Part shown: positions 35,601 through 46,200 of the stretch, piece by piece
Position numbering within the stretch: position 1 is the first letter of the stretch
How the letters are laid out: the number at the start of each line of letters is the position of its first letter
Origin: Malus domestica
Lineage: Eukaryota; Streptophyta; Magnoliopsida; Rosales; Rosaceae
DNA length: 64,000 bases
Direction: 5' to 3'
Assembly: GCF_042453785.1 (NCBI RefSeq)
Contig: NC_091670.1
Coordinates: 40,559,501 to 40,623,500, forward strand
Made by a program: the position numbers and the translations under genes
The notes under the pieces: generated by a model
Databases searched by the model: none
Seen by the model: the letters and a program-made list of their open reading frames with translations, nothing else
What the model was told of the DNA's origin: nothing

Positions 35601-36977
35601 GGTCTTGTAATTCACCTGCACTGCTTTATCAAAAATCACTCTGGCATTGACAATATCATTGTGGTTCTCATACAACTTAGCAAAAGCAACCCACAATGTG
35701 TGAGGCTTCCCAACTGCTTTCATTGGATCAATTGTCCTCACAGCCTCAGTGTATGTAAGTATCTGCTTTGTGGGATTGCCCTCGTATAGCTTCACTCTCC
35801 GGTGCCACTGCTCTACATTATGAGGATTTTGTCGCAAAAGAACACTATTTGCCAGTATAGGTCTTCTATCCATGAGATGGTCCAATCGAGCTAATCTCAA
35901 ATCTACATCCTTATCATCATGTAGCCAAAACCCATCAAGCATTTTCTTCTCAAGCTCAGCCACAGACAAGTTAATGTCCAATCGAAGATCTTCTTCCTCC
36001 TCATTTCTATCCTCTGCCACCCCATTTTCTTCGTCCTCCTCATCATCACTCAAATCAGCAGTTTCCATCTTATGAGCAAGCACAATCTCTTCAAAATGAG
36101 CATACGAATCAAAAATCACACTAAAATCTCTCACCGTTACCACAGTAGTCATACCTTCCTCGAATATATCCCTCGCCTTCTCGTGCAAATTCCTCCTAAT
36201 GTAATAGTCCGCAAGAGAGGTCCACAACCGCCCCACCTCGTCCGTAAACTTCCTAATCCCACCTCTAATTATAGCGTCTACATTGAGGCCTGAAACCTCA
36301 GTGGCATGCTTAGTAAGCAAATCACACAATTCCAACCACAGCCTATGTTTCGTTTTCCCCTTTATTGAGTAAAACTTATCATCATTCAACACCGAAGCAA
36401 GCCTCTCGGCAGCCTCTTGCCAAAGACTAGAATTAATCAAGAACTCGATGAAATCTTCAATATGGGTAGGGTCATATTTCAAATACCTGCGATAAACCCG
36501 AAGCGAGGTCTCGATTGGGATGCCCTTTTGGCTCACAAACATCAGGTAGGGCACCCAAATGCGGTCGTGCTGCGTCACAGGAAGTGCACACAGCGCTCTG
36601 TCGAAGGTCCGGCGGGTCTTGGTGACCAATTTCTGCTCCGTCAGAGTCTGCAAGTACATAATCCAAATCCTGGGCATCTTGTGCATCGTCACCAGAGCTC
36701 GTTCAAACGTGTTAATTAGGGTTTCGTACTGCGAGTGAGTGATGGGCAAGTTCCGAACGAGCTCGAGCCGTTCGCGGAGGTAAGCGTACCAGAGCTTGTA
36801 GCTTCCGGGCAGAGCCTTGAGGGCTCGCTCGTAGATTATGAAGCGCTTTTTGAACGGAGATTCGGCTCGAGCGATTAGGTAGCGCCACCATAGCTTCAGG
36901 CTGAAGGGGTTCCGGAGAAGCTCCTCTTCGTAGAGGAGGTCGTCTTGCGATGGGTACAACTCCTGAGAAATCGCCAT
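32661..36977 (-). CDS. SYF1: Pre-mRNA-splicing factor SYF1 (XAB2 homologue)
   Basis: Scaffold of the NineTeen/Prp19-associated complex in the spliceosome, nuclear. Five exons, 35474-36977, 34637-34821, 34389-34559, 33271-33723 and 32661-33110, give 920 residues, the usual length for plant SYF1. HAT (half-TPR) helical repeats run from about residue 10 to 770; clear units carry patterns such as LWWRYLIARAESP, LWYAYLRERL, IWIMYLQTL and LYLQYAKLEEDYG. An acidic insert (SDDEEDEENG onward) lies near residue 305. The C terminus is charged and ends RIKRLKRGA. The start is MAISQELYPSQDDLLYEEELLRN, as in the family. The gene is divergent from VPS28; the 1.9 kb between start codons holds both promoters. 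Confidence 0.96.
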
Positions 36978-37781
36978 GGGGGAGTGAATTGGCAGTGGTA
37001 GGAGTTGGTAATGCCTGGAAAAACCCTAAACCCTACCGAAACAACGCGGGGAAGTTCGAATTTTTGGGGATTTTGAAGTTTCAATGTTGCATGGACTGGG
37101 ATTTTGGGGTCGAATAAAACCCTAAATGTATCAAATTGTGTGAGGGTTGGAATCCGCGAACAGATCGGAATCTTTTTGTAACCGGGAATCGGAATTTTTT
37201 TTTATCTAATTCACTTTACTAAATACACATTTTAAAATGGACGGACGAGATACAATCTTTAGTTTAACTTGCAACAGTTTGATGAAAGTGCGGAAGCGCT
37301 TTTAATTCTCCAAAACCATCATCCAAACGAGCCTTAATTATGCGGAATTTATCAATATTTTTACTAAAACCTCATTGAAGTATTTGTTAAAAATTCAAGT
37401 TTTTCATGGAAAAATCTGAAAGTGTTTTATGAAGGAGTATCTGACAATTGCTTTTTTAAAAAGCGCTTATGTGAGTCAAAAACGCTATTCGTTAATAGAA
37501 AGCACTTTTTTTCGACATAGTAGTTTCCCAAAGAAGCCCTTGTGCCTTGGTAAAGAGCACAAGTACTGGTGGGCCATGAAACCCAAGCCCATAAATCTAT
37601 AAGTGGGCCTAAAAAGCCCATGATGATAATATTTTGGCGTGAGTGACGTAAAATAACGCGGTCTGAGAACGGAGAAAAAGAAGGGAAGGAAGGCCTTGTC
37701 GCTTTCCAACTGCTACACCGTAAGCAGCAGCAATCATATACGCTACGCGCACGCAACCCCTCTCCCTCTCTCTCTCCTCTT

Positions 37782-37824
<43 letters not shown>

Positions 37825-38848
37825 TGTGTCGTAACATCAGACTTTCTCTCTCCTCTTCTTCTCGATATACAAATACTCCCTGGCGCGGCCCCTCCCTCGA
37901 TTTTTCCTTTAATATTTTTTTCAATTTTTTATTTCTAAATCTCACCCACTCGAACCCAGCTGCAGCAGAACAAAGTTCTCAACTTTTCCCCATCCGAGCT
38001 GCTATTTAGGTAAAATCTCGGAGATCCCCCAATTTGAATTTTCAATTCGGAATTTCAATTTCTGGATTTGGGTTTGTTTGGAATCTGCGTGTTCTTTGGT
38101 GTTTTTGGTTATTCCGTCGTCGGTCATGGCCTCCTGAGATGAAAGGGCCATGGGCGTCCATGGCTGCTGCCGTGTTTGCTTAGTGTGAGAGGCTGATTTG
38201 CTTTCGGGTTTGTGTTTCTCTTACTAATTTTCGATATGTTTGGATTTTGTTTTGCTGGGTTTGTCGTTCTTTAAATTTCTGTAAATTTTCTATAAGAATT
38301 GAACATTTGTGCCTGTCTGGGGCTTAGGTTTCAGCTGAAATGTTCATATCTAGGTTGAGATTTAGAAAAAAAATTGGGTTTTGAGCTGGGGCTTTTTTGC
38401 TTTTTGCTAATTCCATTGTTCCAATCTGCTTCTTACTTATGAAGATAATGTATTTTCCTGTATATTGGTTTCCCAAAATCTGGATCAAAGTTATAGAATG
38501 CTAGGTTATGAGAATCATCTTTGTTCCCGGGCCGAAAAGATACGAAAAGAAATTATCATTGTTCTTAGTAAAGCTGAATGTTGCAGCAGACTTCATTGAT
38601 ATGAGGGATTGAAATTTTTTCTTCCAAAGCCTTTTAATTGTGTTGATTTTTGTGGATGCTGAGATCTTTCGTTTCTTTTGCGGGTTGTCAATTGAGGGGA
38701 TAAGTTCTCATACTTATGTTTTCTCTGTATGCAATTCTTTCTGCAGTGAATAAGGTTCTTTCTCTCCTTTGCGCGTGTCCCGTTCTCTTCTCCAATCCTC
38801 CACCTACACACGCACACCTGATACTCTTCTTTCACATACATCAGTAAA
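36978..38848. promoter_or_regulatory. Divergent SYF1/VPS28 intergenic region with VPS28 leader intron
   Basis: Holds the SYF1 promoter and, from about 37700, the VPS28 promoter and non-coding first exon. A likely leader intron runs from the donor at 38010 to the acceptor at 38746 (TTTCTGCAG). A pure (CT)n run at 37785-37819 lies in a wider CT-rich tract near the probable transcription start. Fragments around 37270-37510 (AAGCGCTTTT, AAACGAGCC) resemble degraded family 2 MITE ends. Confidence 0.55.
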
Positions 38849-39478
38849 ATGGAGGTCAAGTTGGCCAATGACAAGCGTGAAAGAGAAATGTATGATAGTT
38901 TTGCCGAACTATACGCCATTATCAAGACCACTGAGAAGCTTGAAAAGGCGTATGTTCGGGATGTGATCACTTCTTCTGCGTATGAGACTGAATGCCAAAA
39001 ACTCATTGCCCACTTTAAGACATTGGCATCCACGCTTAAGGACACCATCCCGAGCATCGAGCGGTTTGCAGATACATACAAGATGGACTGCCCAGCAGCT
39101 ATAAACCGCCTTGTGACCTCAGGGGTGCCTGCCACAGTGGAGCACCGGGCTGCTGCAGCTTCCTCCATGACTTCCTCAGCTGCTGCTGTGGCAGAGTGCA
39201 CACAGAATTTCATCACCGCAATGGACTCCTTGAAGCTGAACATGGTGGCAGTTGATCAGGTGCACCCGCTGCTCTCAGACCTCTCAACGTCCCTTGGGAA
39301 GTTAACCTTTCTGCCACCGGACTTTTTGGGAAAGGTGAAGTTGAAGGAATGGATTGCAAGGCTGTCGAAGATGGGAGCAGCTGATGAGTTGACGGAGCAG
39401 CAGTCAAGGCAGCTTCACTTTGATCTCGAGTCCTCTTACAACTCGTTTATGGCAGCTTTGCCGAATTATGGTACTTGA
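38849..39478 (+). CDS. VPS28: VPS28, ESCRT-I subunit
   Basis: Subunit of the ESCRT-I complex that sorts ubiquitinated membrane cargo at multivesicular endosomes. A single uninterrupted coding exon encodes 209 residues, the family's usual length in plants. The N-terminal core-binding domain (about 1-100) has KREREMYDSFAELYAIIKTT and DCPAAINRLVTSG. The C-terminal four-helix domain (about 115-205) has VAECTQNFITAMDSLKLNM, VDQVHPLLSDLSTSL, and ends FDLESSYNSFMAALPNYGT. The start follows a spliced 5' leader and gives the standard MEVKLANDKRERE. The gene converges with the syntaxin gene at 40735-41646. Confidence 0.97.
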   Translation: MEVKLANDKREREMYDSFAELYAIIKTTEKLEKAYVRDVITSSAYETECQKLIAHFKTLASTLKDTIPSIERFADTYKMDCPAAINRLVTSGVPATVEHRAAAASSMTSSAAAVAECTQNFITAMDSLKLNMVAVDQVHPLLSDLSTSLGKLTFLPPDFLGKVKLKEWIARLSKMGAADELTEQQSRQLHFDLESSYNSFMAALPNYGT

Positions 39479-40734
39479 CACCCCCACTGGACGGATTACT
39501 ACTTTTCTGCAGCGTATATGTGTATATTTTGGTGAATGCCTGTTCCGAACTTTGTGCTTAGTGTCGATATTTTGTGTCAATCATTCCAGATATGATTTCC
39601 AAACTGTATTGTAGGAATTACACTTGAATTCAGTTTCTTGATTTTTAATGGCAAATGATCTCGGTGGCTTGATTGAAATGAAATGCTCAATATTCGGGCT
39701 ATTTTGTGAAAAGTGTATTGTTTGATGGCCATTTTGTGAGAGTAAATTGTTTGATGTATAAATGATTAGTTTCTCTACTACTTTTGGTTTGGTGCACCAA
39801 CCGTGGCCTAATTCTATTAAAGATTAGAAGGAGATGGGTGCGTTTTTAGAATTAGATAACGAAAAGTTCTTCCGCTTTGTGCTTCTTTCATAAAGCACTT
39901 GGAAGTTTGGAACTTCTTTCATAAAGCGCTTGGATTTTAACATGCTTCTAGTAAAAGCTCTTAGGAGAAAGCATTACCAAATCGATAGCTCATCAAACTC
40001 AAAAAGGTTCGGCCTTAAAATGTGAGTGCTGGTTTAGACGTGCTTTTAAAATGATTGAAAGTGTTTTTGGTGAAAATGTTTTTGAAACCAATGCTTAGTA
40101 AAAATGCAAGTGAATCATGAAAAAACACTTGAAGTGCTTTCTACGAGAAACGCATAACTAGTGCTTCTTGCTGAAAGTACTTAAGTGCTTTTGGAATCCA
40201 AAAACATTTTCTCTAAAAGCACTTTTAGTTATTTTAAAAATACTTTTGAACGAGCGACTTTCGAGCCCTATGTCGTGGAGAAATTGTAAGAATGCGGGAA
40301 TGGGGCAATGAAAAAGTAGTTAAAAATGCAATGTCATTCGTAAAACCAGAATAAAATTGGTTACAAATAAATGTCTAATTCGTTACTTCATGAGAATTCC
40401 ATGCATTTACCATCTGCCATTTCGGTCCCGTTGCCCCGAGAGATTTAAAAGCTTAGAGGATGCCCAAATGTGAATGAACAAACTTCCATTTCCAAGTTTT
40501 GCTACTTTTGTGTCACAATTGTGTATGTGAGAGACATGAAACCGCACCCCTCGAGAACAAACCGTTATATTTTCTTGCGTAGGGATTGTGGCGCTCTACT
40601 TTTAGCCGTACGCACTGCAAAATGAATGTGCAGGAGACCAAAAGAGGAGCGTCAAAATCGCTAGTCTTTCTTCCTTCCTTCTGAGCTCGCCGTAAGATCT
40701 AACTATGAACAAAGTCTCCCCCATTTCCCTCTTT
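39479..40734. other. Convergent 3' region between VPS28 and the syntaxin gene
   Basis: Contains both 3' UTRs. A small duplication of TTCTTTCATAAAGC(A/G)CTTGGA lies near 39880-39935, and the family 2 MITE lies at 40028-40259. No further gene. Confidence 0.5.
40028..40259. mobile_element. MITE, family 2 (copy 2)
   Basis: Inverted ends GACGTGCTTTTAAAATGATT and, in reverse complement, AAAGTATTTTTAAAATAACT. Internal landmarks AGTAAAAATGCAAGTGAATC and GTGCTTTTGGAATCC match 19904-20140. Confidence 0.75.
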
Positions 40735-41646
40735 CTATTTCATATGAGGCAAAACTTGTAATATAATTGGAATTAGGATGAGAATGATGAGGACTATTCC
40801 AAGAATTATTGCAATGCATGTCCACTTCCTTGATTTCTTCTGCTGTTCTTTGGCTACCTGAAGGTTATCAGTGCCGCGTCTCACGAAAGAACTCGCGTGC
40901 ATGACGTGGCTCTCGATGTCGTTGAGCTGATGGCCCTGAGCTTCGACCAGGGCCGCCATGTCCAAGAATATCTGATGCAGCTCGATCAAATTCTTCTCGA
41001 TCTCCTTCACAGCATCGTGTCTCTCTTGCATTTCGGATATGGTGTCCATAATCTGACCTCTCCCCTGCTCCTGAATTGCCTTCTGCAGAAAACTCTCACT
41101 CTCTCCGCTCGAAATCAAAGTTTCAATGGTATCCTCGCTCGCTTTCTCTCCGGTGATTGTGAAATACCTGCGTTCTATTGTTTCCTTGTACTCGGCTGTC
41201 ATCCTGGCTCTCAACCCTTGAAAGTCATCCATCATGTCCTTTAACTTCTTCCCCAAGCCACTAACCACCGAGGTCCTCGTTCGATCAGCAGAGGATCCAG
41301 GGCCGCACCCGGGAAGGTTCCTGTGCGCTGCGTTCGAACGCTCTAAACCTTCGAGCTTTCCCTTGATGATTTTGACCCTTTTGAGGACCTGCTCGACGTC
41401 CAAGTCCATTCGAGTCCGGAGCTCCTTCATGGTTTTCGCATTGTGCACGGTCTTGCTTTCCTCGTTGGCTTCCTGCAGCTGCTTGTACAGCCTCTCGACC
41501 TGCCTCATGTCCTCCTTCACGTTCTCAACGTCTTCAAAGAACTTGTCGAGGTTAACACTTTCCTTGCCGGCCTCCATGTCGTCGAGGTAGGCCTGCTGGT
41601 TCAGGTCCGTGTACTTCTTAAACGAGCTCGAAAATAAGTCGTTCAT
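40735..41646 (-). CDS. SYP124: Qa-SNARE syntaxin, SYP124/SYP125-like
   Basis: Plasma-membrane syntaxin that drives fusion of secretory vesicles; SYP124 and SYP125 act in pollen-tube tip growth. One intronless frame of 303 residues, as usual for SYP1 genes. N terminus [19 protein letters not shown] favours SYP124 over SYP121/122. The Habc helices span about 33-150. The linker has [18 protein letters not shown]. The SNARE helix spans about 205-265 with the zero-layer glutamine Q237 in [14 protein letters not shown]-terminal anchor lies at about 275-298 with almost no luminal tail. Assignment within SYP124/125/131 is from the N terminus and short tail, not a tree. Confidence 0.95.
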   Translation of the reverse strand: MNDLFSSSFKKYTDLNQQAYLDDMEAGKESVNLDKFFEDVENVKEDMRQVERLYKQLQEANEESKTVHNAKTMKELRTRMDLDVEQVLKRVKIIKGKLEGLERSNAAHRNLPGCGPGSSADRTRTSVVSGLGKKLKDMMDDFQGLRARMTAEYKETIERRYFTITGEKASEDTIETLISSGESESFLQKAIQEQGRGQIMDTISEMQERHDAVKEIEKNLIELHQIFLDMAALVEAQGHQLNDIESHVMHASSFVRRGTDNLQVAKEQQKKSRKWTCIAIILGIVLIILILIPIILQVLPHMK

Positions 41647-41704
41647 CTTGCCTCGATCTTATGTACAATCAAAGGTGCTTTTCTTAAAAACTGCTTTTCT
41701 ATGG

Positions 41705-41708
<4 letters not shown>

Positions 41709-41774
<66 letters not shown>
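41709..41774. repeat. (CT)33 microsatellite just upstream of the syntaxin start
   Basis: A pure 66-bp CT run lies 63-128 bp before the start codon, so the transcript would carry (GA)33 in its 5' leader if it starts further upstream. GA tracts can bind plant BPC/GAGA factors. Confidence 0.92.
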
Positions 41775-41775
<1 letters not shown>

Positions 41776-42182
41776 ATGTTGGTGAAAATACAGAAAAGCA
41801 CGTAAAGTTGAAACCATATGCGTATAACAAGTAAGCTAAATTAATCGAAGTGTGCTTTTCTTAAAAGTGCTTTTGGATGGGGGTTTCGGGCTTCTGCAAC
41901 CTCCTCTGCATCCACATTGTGCGTAAGGAGGAGGAGGTGACAAAAGCAGAAGCTGTCACCAAGATATGGACGAAAGAAGAAGTTTCCTTATTTTTGGTGA
42001 GGAGGGGGTGGTGGGGTGGGATTAGGCTATTAGCATTAGAGGTTTTGGATTAATTGCATAATAAGGACCAGCCAAATTAACCTATAATACCGTTTTAACG
42101 ATGGCTGTACAGTAGCTCCTGAGTTGACACGTGGCATCATCCTATTCTCTTAATCTGTTGGTTGACTTGGTCGTACGTTTCT

Positions 42183-42307
42183 CTCCTCCCTATCACTAGT
42201 TCGGTTTAAGATATTTGTGGATAATTAGCCTGCCCTAATTTATACTCCTCCCTATCACTAGTTCGGTATTAAGATATTTGTGGATAATTAACCTGCCCTA
42301 ATTATAA
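42183..42307. repeat. Recent 62-63-bp tandem duplication
   Basis: Units 42183-42244 and 42245-42307 both begin CTCCTCCCTATCACTAGTTC and continue through AAGATATTTGTGGATAATTA. They differ at about three positions, so the duplication is young. Confidence 0.88.
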
Positions 42308-42416
42308 ATGGATTAGCAACAAGTAGTTGTAATTAACCATTGTATTTGCTGACTAAACATATCTAATACAAGTAAACCTTAACAAGCTTACAAAGATAAA
42401 AATCTAATTACAGAAA

Positions 42417-42805
42417 TCTAATCAGATAAAAAAAAAAAAACTAATGAAAAGAATTTGAAAACTTTGAATTTTATCGATAAAGACAAAATAAAAGGTAAAA
42501 TAAATAGCACCAGAATTGACTTTTTAAAGTAAAAATATAGTTTTTCGTTAAAGTGAACAGTACCAGAAGCTTTTCGTTAAAATTCCCTAAAAAGAAGACC
42601 AAGTTACCCCGTTAATTTTAACGTACAAAAAACAAAATGATACGCGATATTTTTAACTTCTATAATCTACAAAAAGGAGTTTCAAACTAATAATCGGATA
42701 AAAAAATAAAAGCAAAAGTAATCCCTCTCAATTGTAACGTACAAAAACAGACTGACAAAACGATATTTTAAACTACTATAATCTATAATCTCCAGAAAGA
42801 AGATT
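42417..42805. repeat. Imperfect tandem repeat split by a MITE
   Basis: Unit 1 (42417-42437 plus 42589-42690) and unit 2 (42691-42805) share AATC-GATAAAAAA, TTTTAACGTACAAAAA against TTGTAACGTACAAAAA, and CTATAATCTA. The MITE at 42438-42588 interrupts unit 1. Confidence 0.65.
42438..42588 (+). mobile_element. MITE, family 1 (copy 4)
   Basis: Same order and length as 21250-21403, from ACTAATGAAAAGAATTTGAA to GCTTTTCGTTAAAATTCCC. Confidence 0.75.
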
Positions 42806-43280
42806 CAAACAAGGTACGGAAACCGGAGACGAGGTATCTAATTAGCTGCGGCTAGCAAAAAATATATGTTATTGAGATATCGCACAAAATTACTAGCAAG
42901 AAACGCAAAATAAACAATAGGTGACGGAAAAAGAGAGATCAATCACATTACATCCCTCCAAATCTCACTGCAAGGTATCGAGGTGAGCTACTAAAACGAA
43001 ACTGCGTTGCCTCGACCTGCCACACGATTCAGTCACATTCATCGCTTTCCCTATTAAAAATCCGGCTCTCGTGTCCGTTTATATTGATTTAAGAGAGGAC
43101 AACATCATATCAAATTACAGTTTCTCAACGAAGTTACCTTCTTTCCACCTCTTTATGTACAAACGTGGAGGTGCGCGATGCCCGTGTTGATGAATGTACA
43201 GCAAAACTATCTCCGGTTCAGAACAGCAGCCCTACATTGCTGATGACCTACATATCGTTGCACGGAATGATGTATTAATG

Positions 43281-46200
43281 TTATCCCGTAGCAGTCATTG
43301 ATGCTGATGCTGTGATGGATAATGTTGCAGGACAGTCGTTGCCACCATCATGATTGCTACTTTCGAGGTTTACACCGTTGCTGAGGGGTTCTCCCCCTCC
43401 TGCTTCACTTGCAGCTCGTGGTGACCCGTTACCTGATGACTTTTCACCACCACCAGAGCTTGACAATCTCTGCTGCCTGAGATACCTTGCTGTGGCATCG
43501 TGAAGCAACTTCATCATGCCGCCTGAATCGGATCCAGGCGACAGTTCATCCTCCCGCTCCGGCTGGATATTCAGGTCAATTTGGCCTTTAAAAGGTGAAG
43601 TTGAGGATTTCGTCAGGTTAAGGTCATCATCGGAAAGTTCAAGGATCTCTATTTTCTGGTTTGGACTACTGCTTCCTGCGTTACAATATAAAAGGGTGTC
43701 ATCCTCCGGTTTATCAACCACCAGTAATTGCCCCTTGTGCTGCTTTTTCCGTGTAGTTTCTGCTTCTTTATCTGACTGTTTCTTCTCGCGCCGTAGCATT
43801 AATGTACGGAAGCGACGCTTCACTGTTAAGCACACATTGCAGGTGCATGTTTGCTTGTGTTTAGGACCCTTCCCACTAGGGGGCTGGATGCAGACAATAC
43901 ATGAACATCCAGGCCTATGTCGGGGGTGCTTTGTGGTGGCCTGAGCTGATGATGGTAGTGACTCACCCTCTCCCAAGATGGCTAGGTTCGCGAGCGTGTC
44001 AAGCCCCTCCAGTACTTCAATGTTATCGGGGTCCTGTTTAGCAGCCTTCATTTTCTTAGAAGCAACTGCTCAATCAGAATAAAAAACAAACAATTGCAAA
44101 TTTGATAAATTGGAAGGATGTGCGCGTGTAAATGTTAGAGAAAAACTTGCATGTAGGAAAAGAAAAATAACCATTTAGAAATGGGTAGGTCAAAAAGAAG
44201 AAAATGTAGTGCCCACAACCAAGCTGTTCTCTTAAGACACGTGACTCAATGAGCTCGGGATTATGATAATTGTTTCCAGCAATTCATACCTGTGTTACAG
44301 CGGGGTAGCAAATCTTGAAGCTGTTCCGTTGTCAATTCTTGAGCTGCTGAACACAAAGATCTGGCGGATATTTTTCAAAACATTAAAAATTCAGTTTATC
44401 AACGTGCACAGCCTTGGAGCTGATATCAATCTCAGGTGACACATTAGGGAAACTGTTCATTTACCTTTCAGGGTCCCATGAATTCTCAGAACAAGTCCAC
44501 TTTGATGGTAGAAGAGCATTGGTAGGCAGTTTGCGCCATTTGAAACAATCTTCGCATTGAGCCCACTGAATCCTTTCACTAGCAAGAACGGAACAAAACA
44601 TTTGAATCTGGTGGATATTTTATTACGTGCCTTTCAGTCTCTTCAAAATATTCCAGAAATGGGAAAGAAAACAGAAAATTTTCACCCAGCAGCACACCGA
44701 GGCACAATTTTGTTAGCCAATAAATGTTAACCTACAAACTTATCAACGAGCCCACTTAGGTAGAGCAAATACCAATAAATTTTTGTCATAAATATGCAAA
44801 AAAAACAAAAGCATTTAGAAGTAACACAGAAGTAATTGATTTTTATTTTTTTTTGTTCAGGACACAAAACTAAATAGAAGTCTTCACAAACAGATCTTAG
44901 CACTAAATTGGCTTACCCTGCTCTGCCCGTCGCATAAATTGTTGGCTTCCCAAGAAGTGGAGCATCCTGCAATTTGAAATAGTAGATGTCAGTATAGATA
45001 ATGGAGGGGTCCTAACCCAATATTGAACAAGATACCATAGTTAGAAAACGTAACACACCAAAGACTACAAAGATGCAATGAAAGATGTAACACTCCCTAT
45101 TAAGTGCCAAGCTATATTTCCCGCTAAGAGAGGAAGTTTTGATTCAACAGTTGACATGGGTTTCGGGGCTGGGGACAGTTGGGAAATGGGTGAGGGCAGC
45201 CCCCATTAAATACCCCACTCCTGACGTTCATCTCAAAAATGAATATAAGTAATCACAACTTGAAATAAGTTTGATAAAGACCCAACCATCCAGAAGGAAG
45301 AGAGAGGAATCGATGGCAGACTAGAAATTTCTACAAGTTCAAGAACACATTATTATATCATATAATATTACCACGCGTTACTCTGGAATTGACCACATAA
45401 AAGAAGCTTGTGGAGATTCATCTAGCATTTGTTTTCTTTTTGAGCTTTTGTTAATCCATAACTCAATATCATTTTCTTTCTGAGTTTTGGAACTCGGTAC
45501 AAAAGAATAACATCCAAATAAAGTATTATCTGTGTAGTTCCATCATGACAAGATATAAATGTTATTGTACCTCACATAATTTTTATGGGGCACAATAGTA
45601 GTTGCAATCTGTTAGAAAACAACTTTATGCTACAGTTGTGGTGAAAGGGAATGAACAGACACATCAGAGCGAAGGAACACGCAAAAAACATGAGCAACAA
45701 AGGGCAACGTGAACCCTTCTGGAAAAGGAATAATAGTGAACCGTGTACCTCATATTCCTCAAACTCAAAGCCTTCAATCACCACAACAGTGGGAACATGG
45801 TTAGCAGGAGGGCGAAGCAGGCCTTGAGCTTCTTCCCATGTAACCTTCAGTTCTATCAAGTCTTCATTTTCAATTCTCAGACGCTTACTCTTAGAACCCA
45901 AGTTACTGTTCTTTCTTTTTTTAGGCATATAATATTTATCTGCCAGTGCTTCTTTTGCTATGTAACCTGACTTATCAACATTAGACCATGAGCTAGGATC
46001 TGCCACTTCAACCTGGTTCATTGATAAAAAGCTAGGTGATTCTGCACTCTTTATACAAAAATTTGAAGAAACTTCACCAGATAAAGTTTATGTTATACTA
46101 ACTTCTGCATGGGCTGAAACTCCGTTGGTTGTCTTGTTTGCCTCATTTTCCTACCATTGTAGTGTAAAAGAAAATGAAACATAAGTAATGAACCTTACAG

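Larger units (their letters stand above)
41775..43280. other. Intergenic between syntaxin and VAL genes
   Basis: Holds the syntaxin promoter, two tandem duplications (42183-42307 and 42417-42805), a family 1 MITE and the 3' end of the VAL gene. The piece GTGCTTTTCTTAAAA near 41670 recurs near 41848, a trace of a degraded repeat. Confidence 0.5.

Noticed and set aside
37427-37945. A 172-codon minus-strand frame opposite the VPS28 leader
   Set aside because: It translates the CT microsatellite into Glu-Ar-type repeats and is antisense to the VPS28 5' region.
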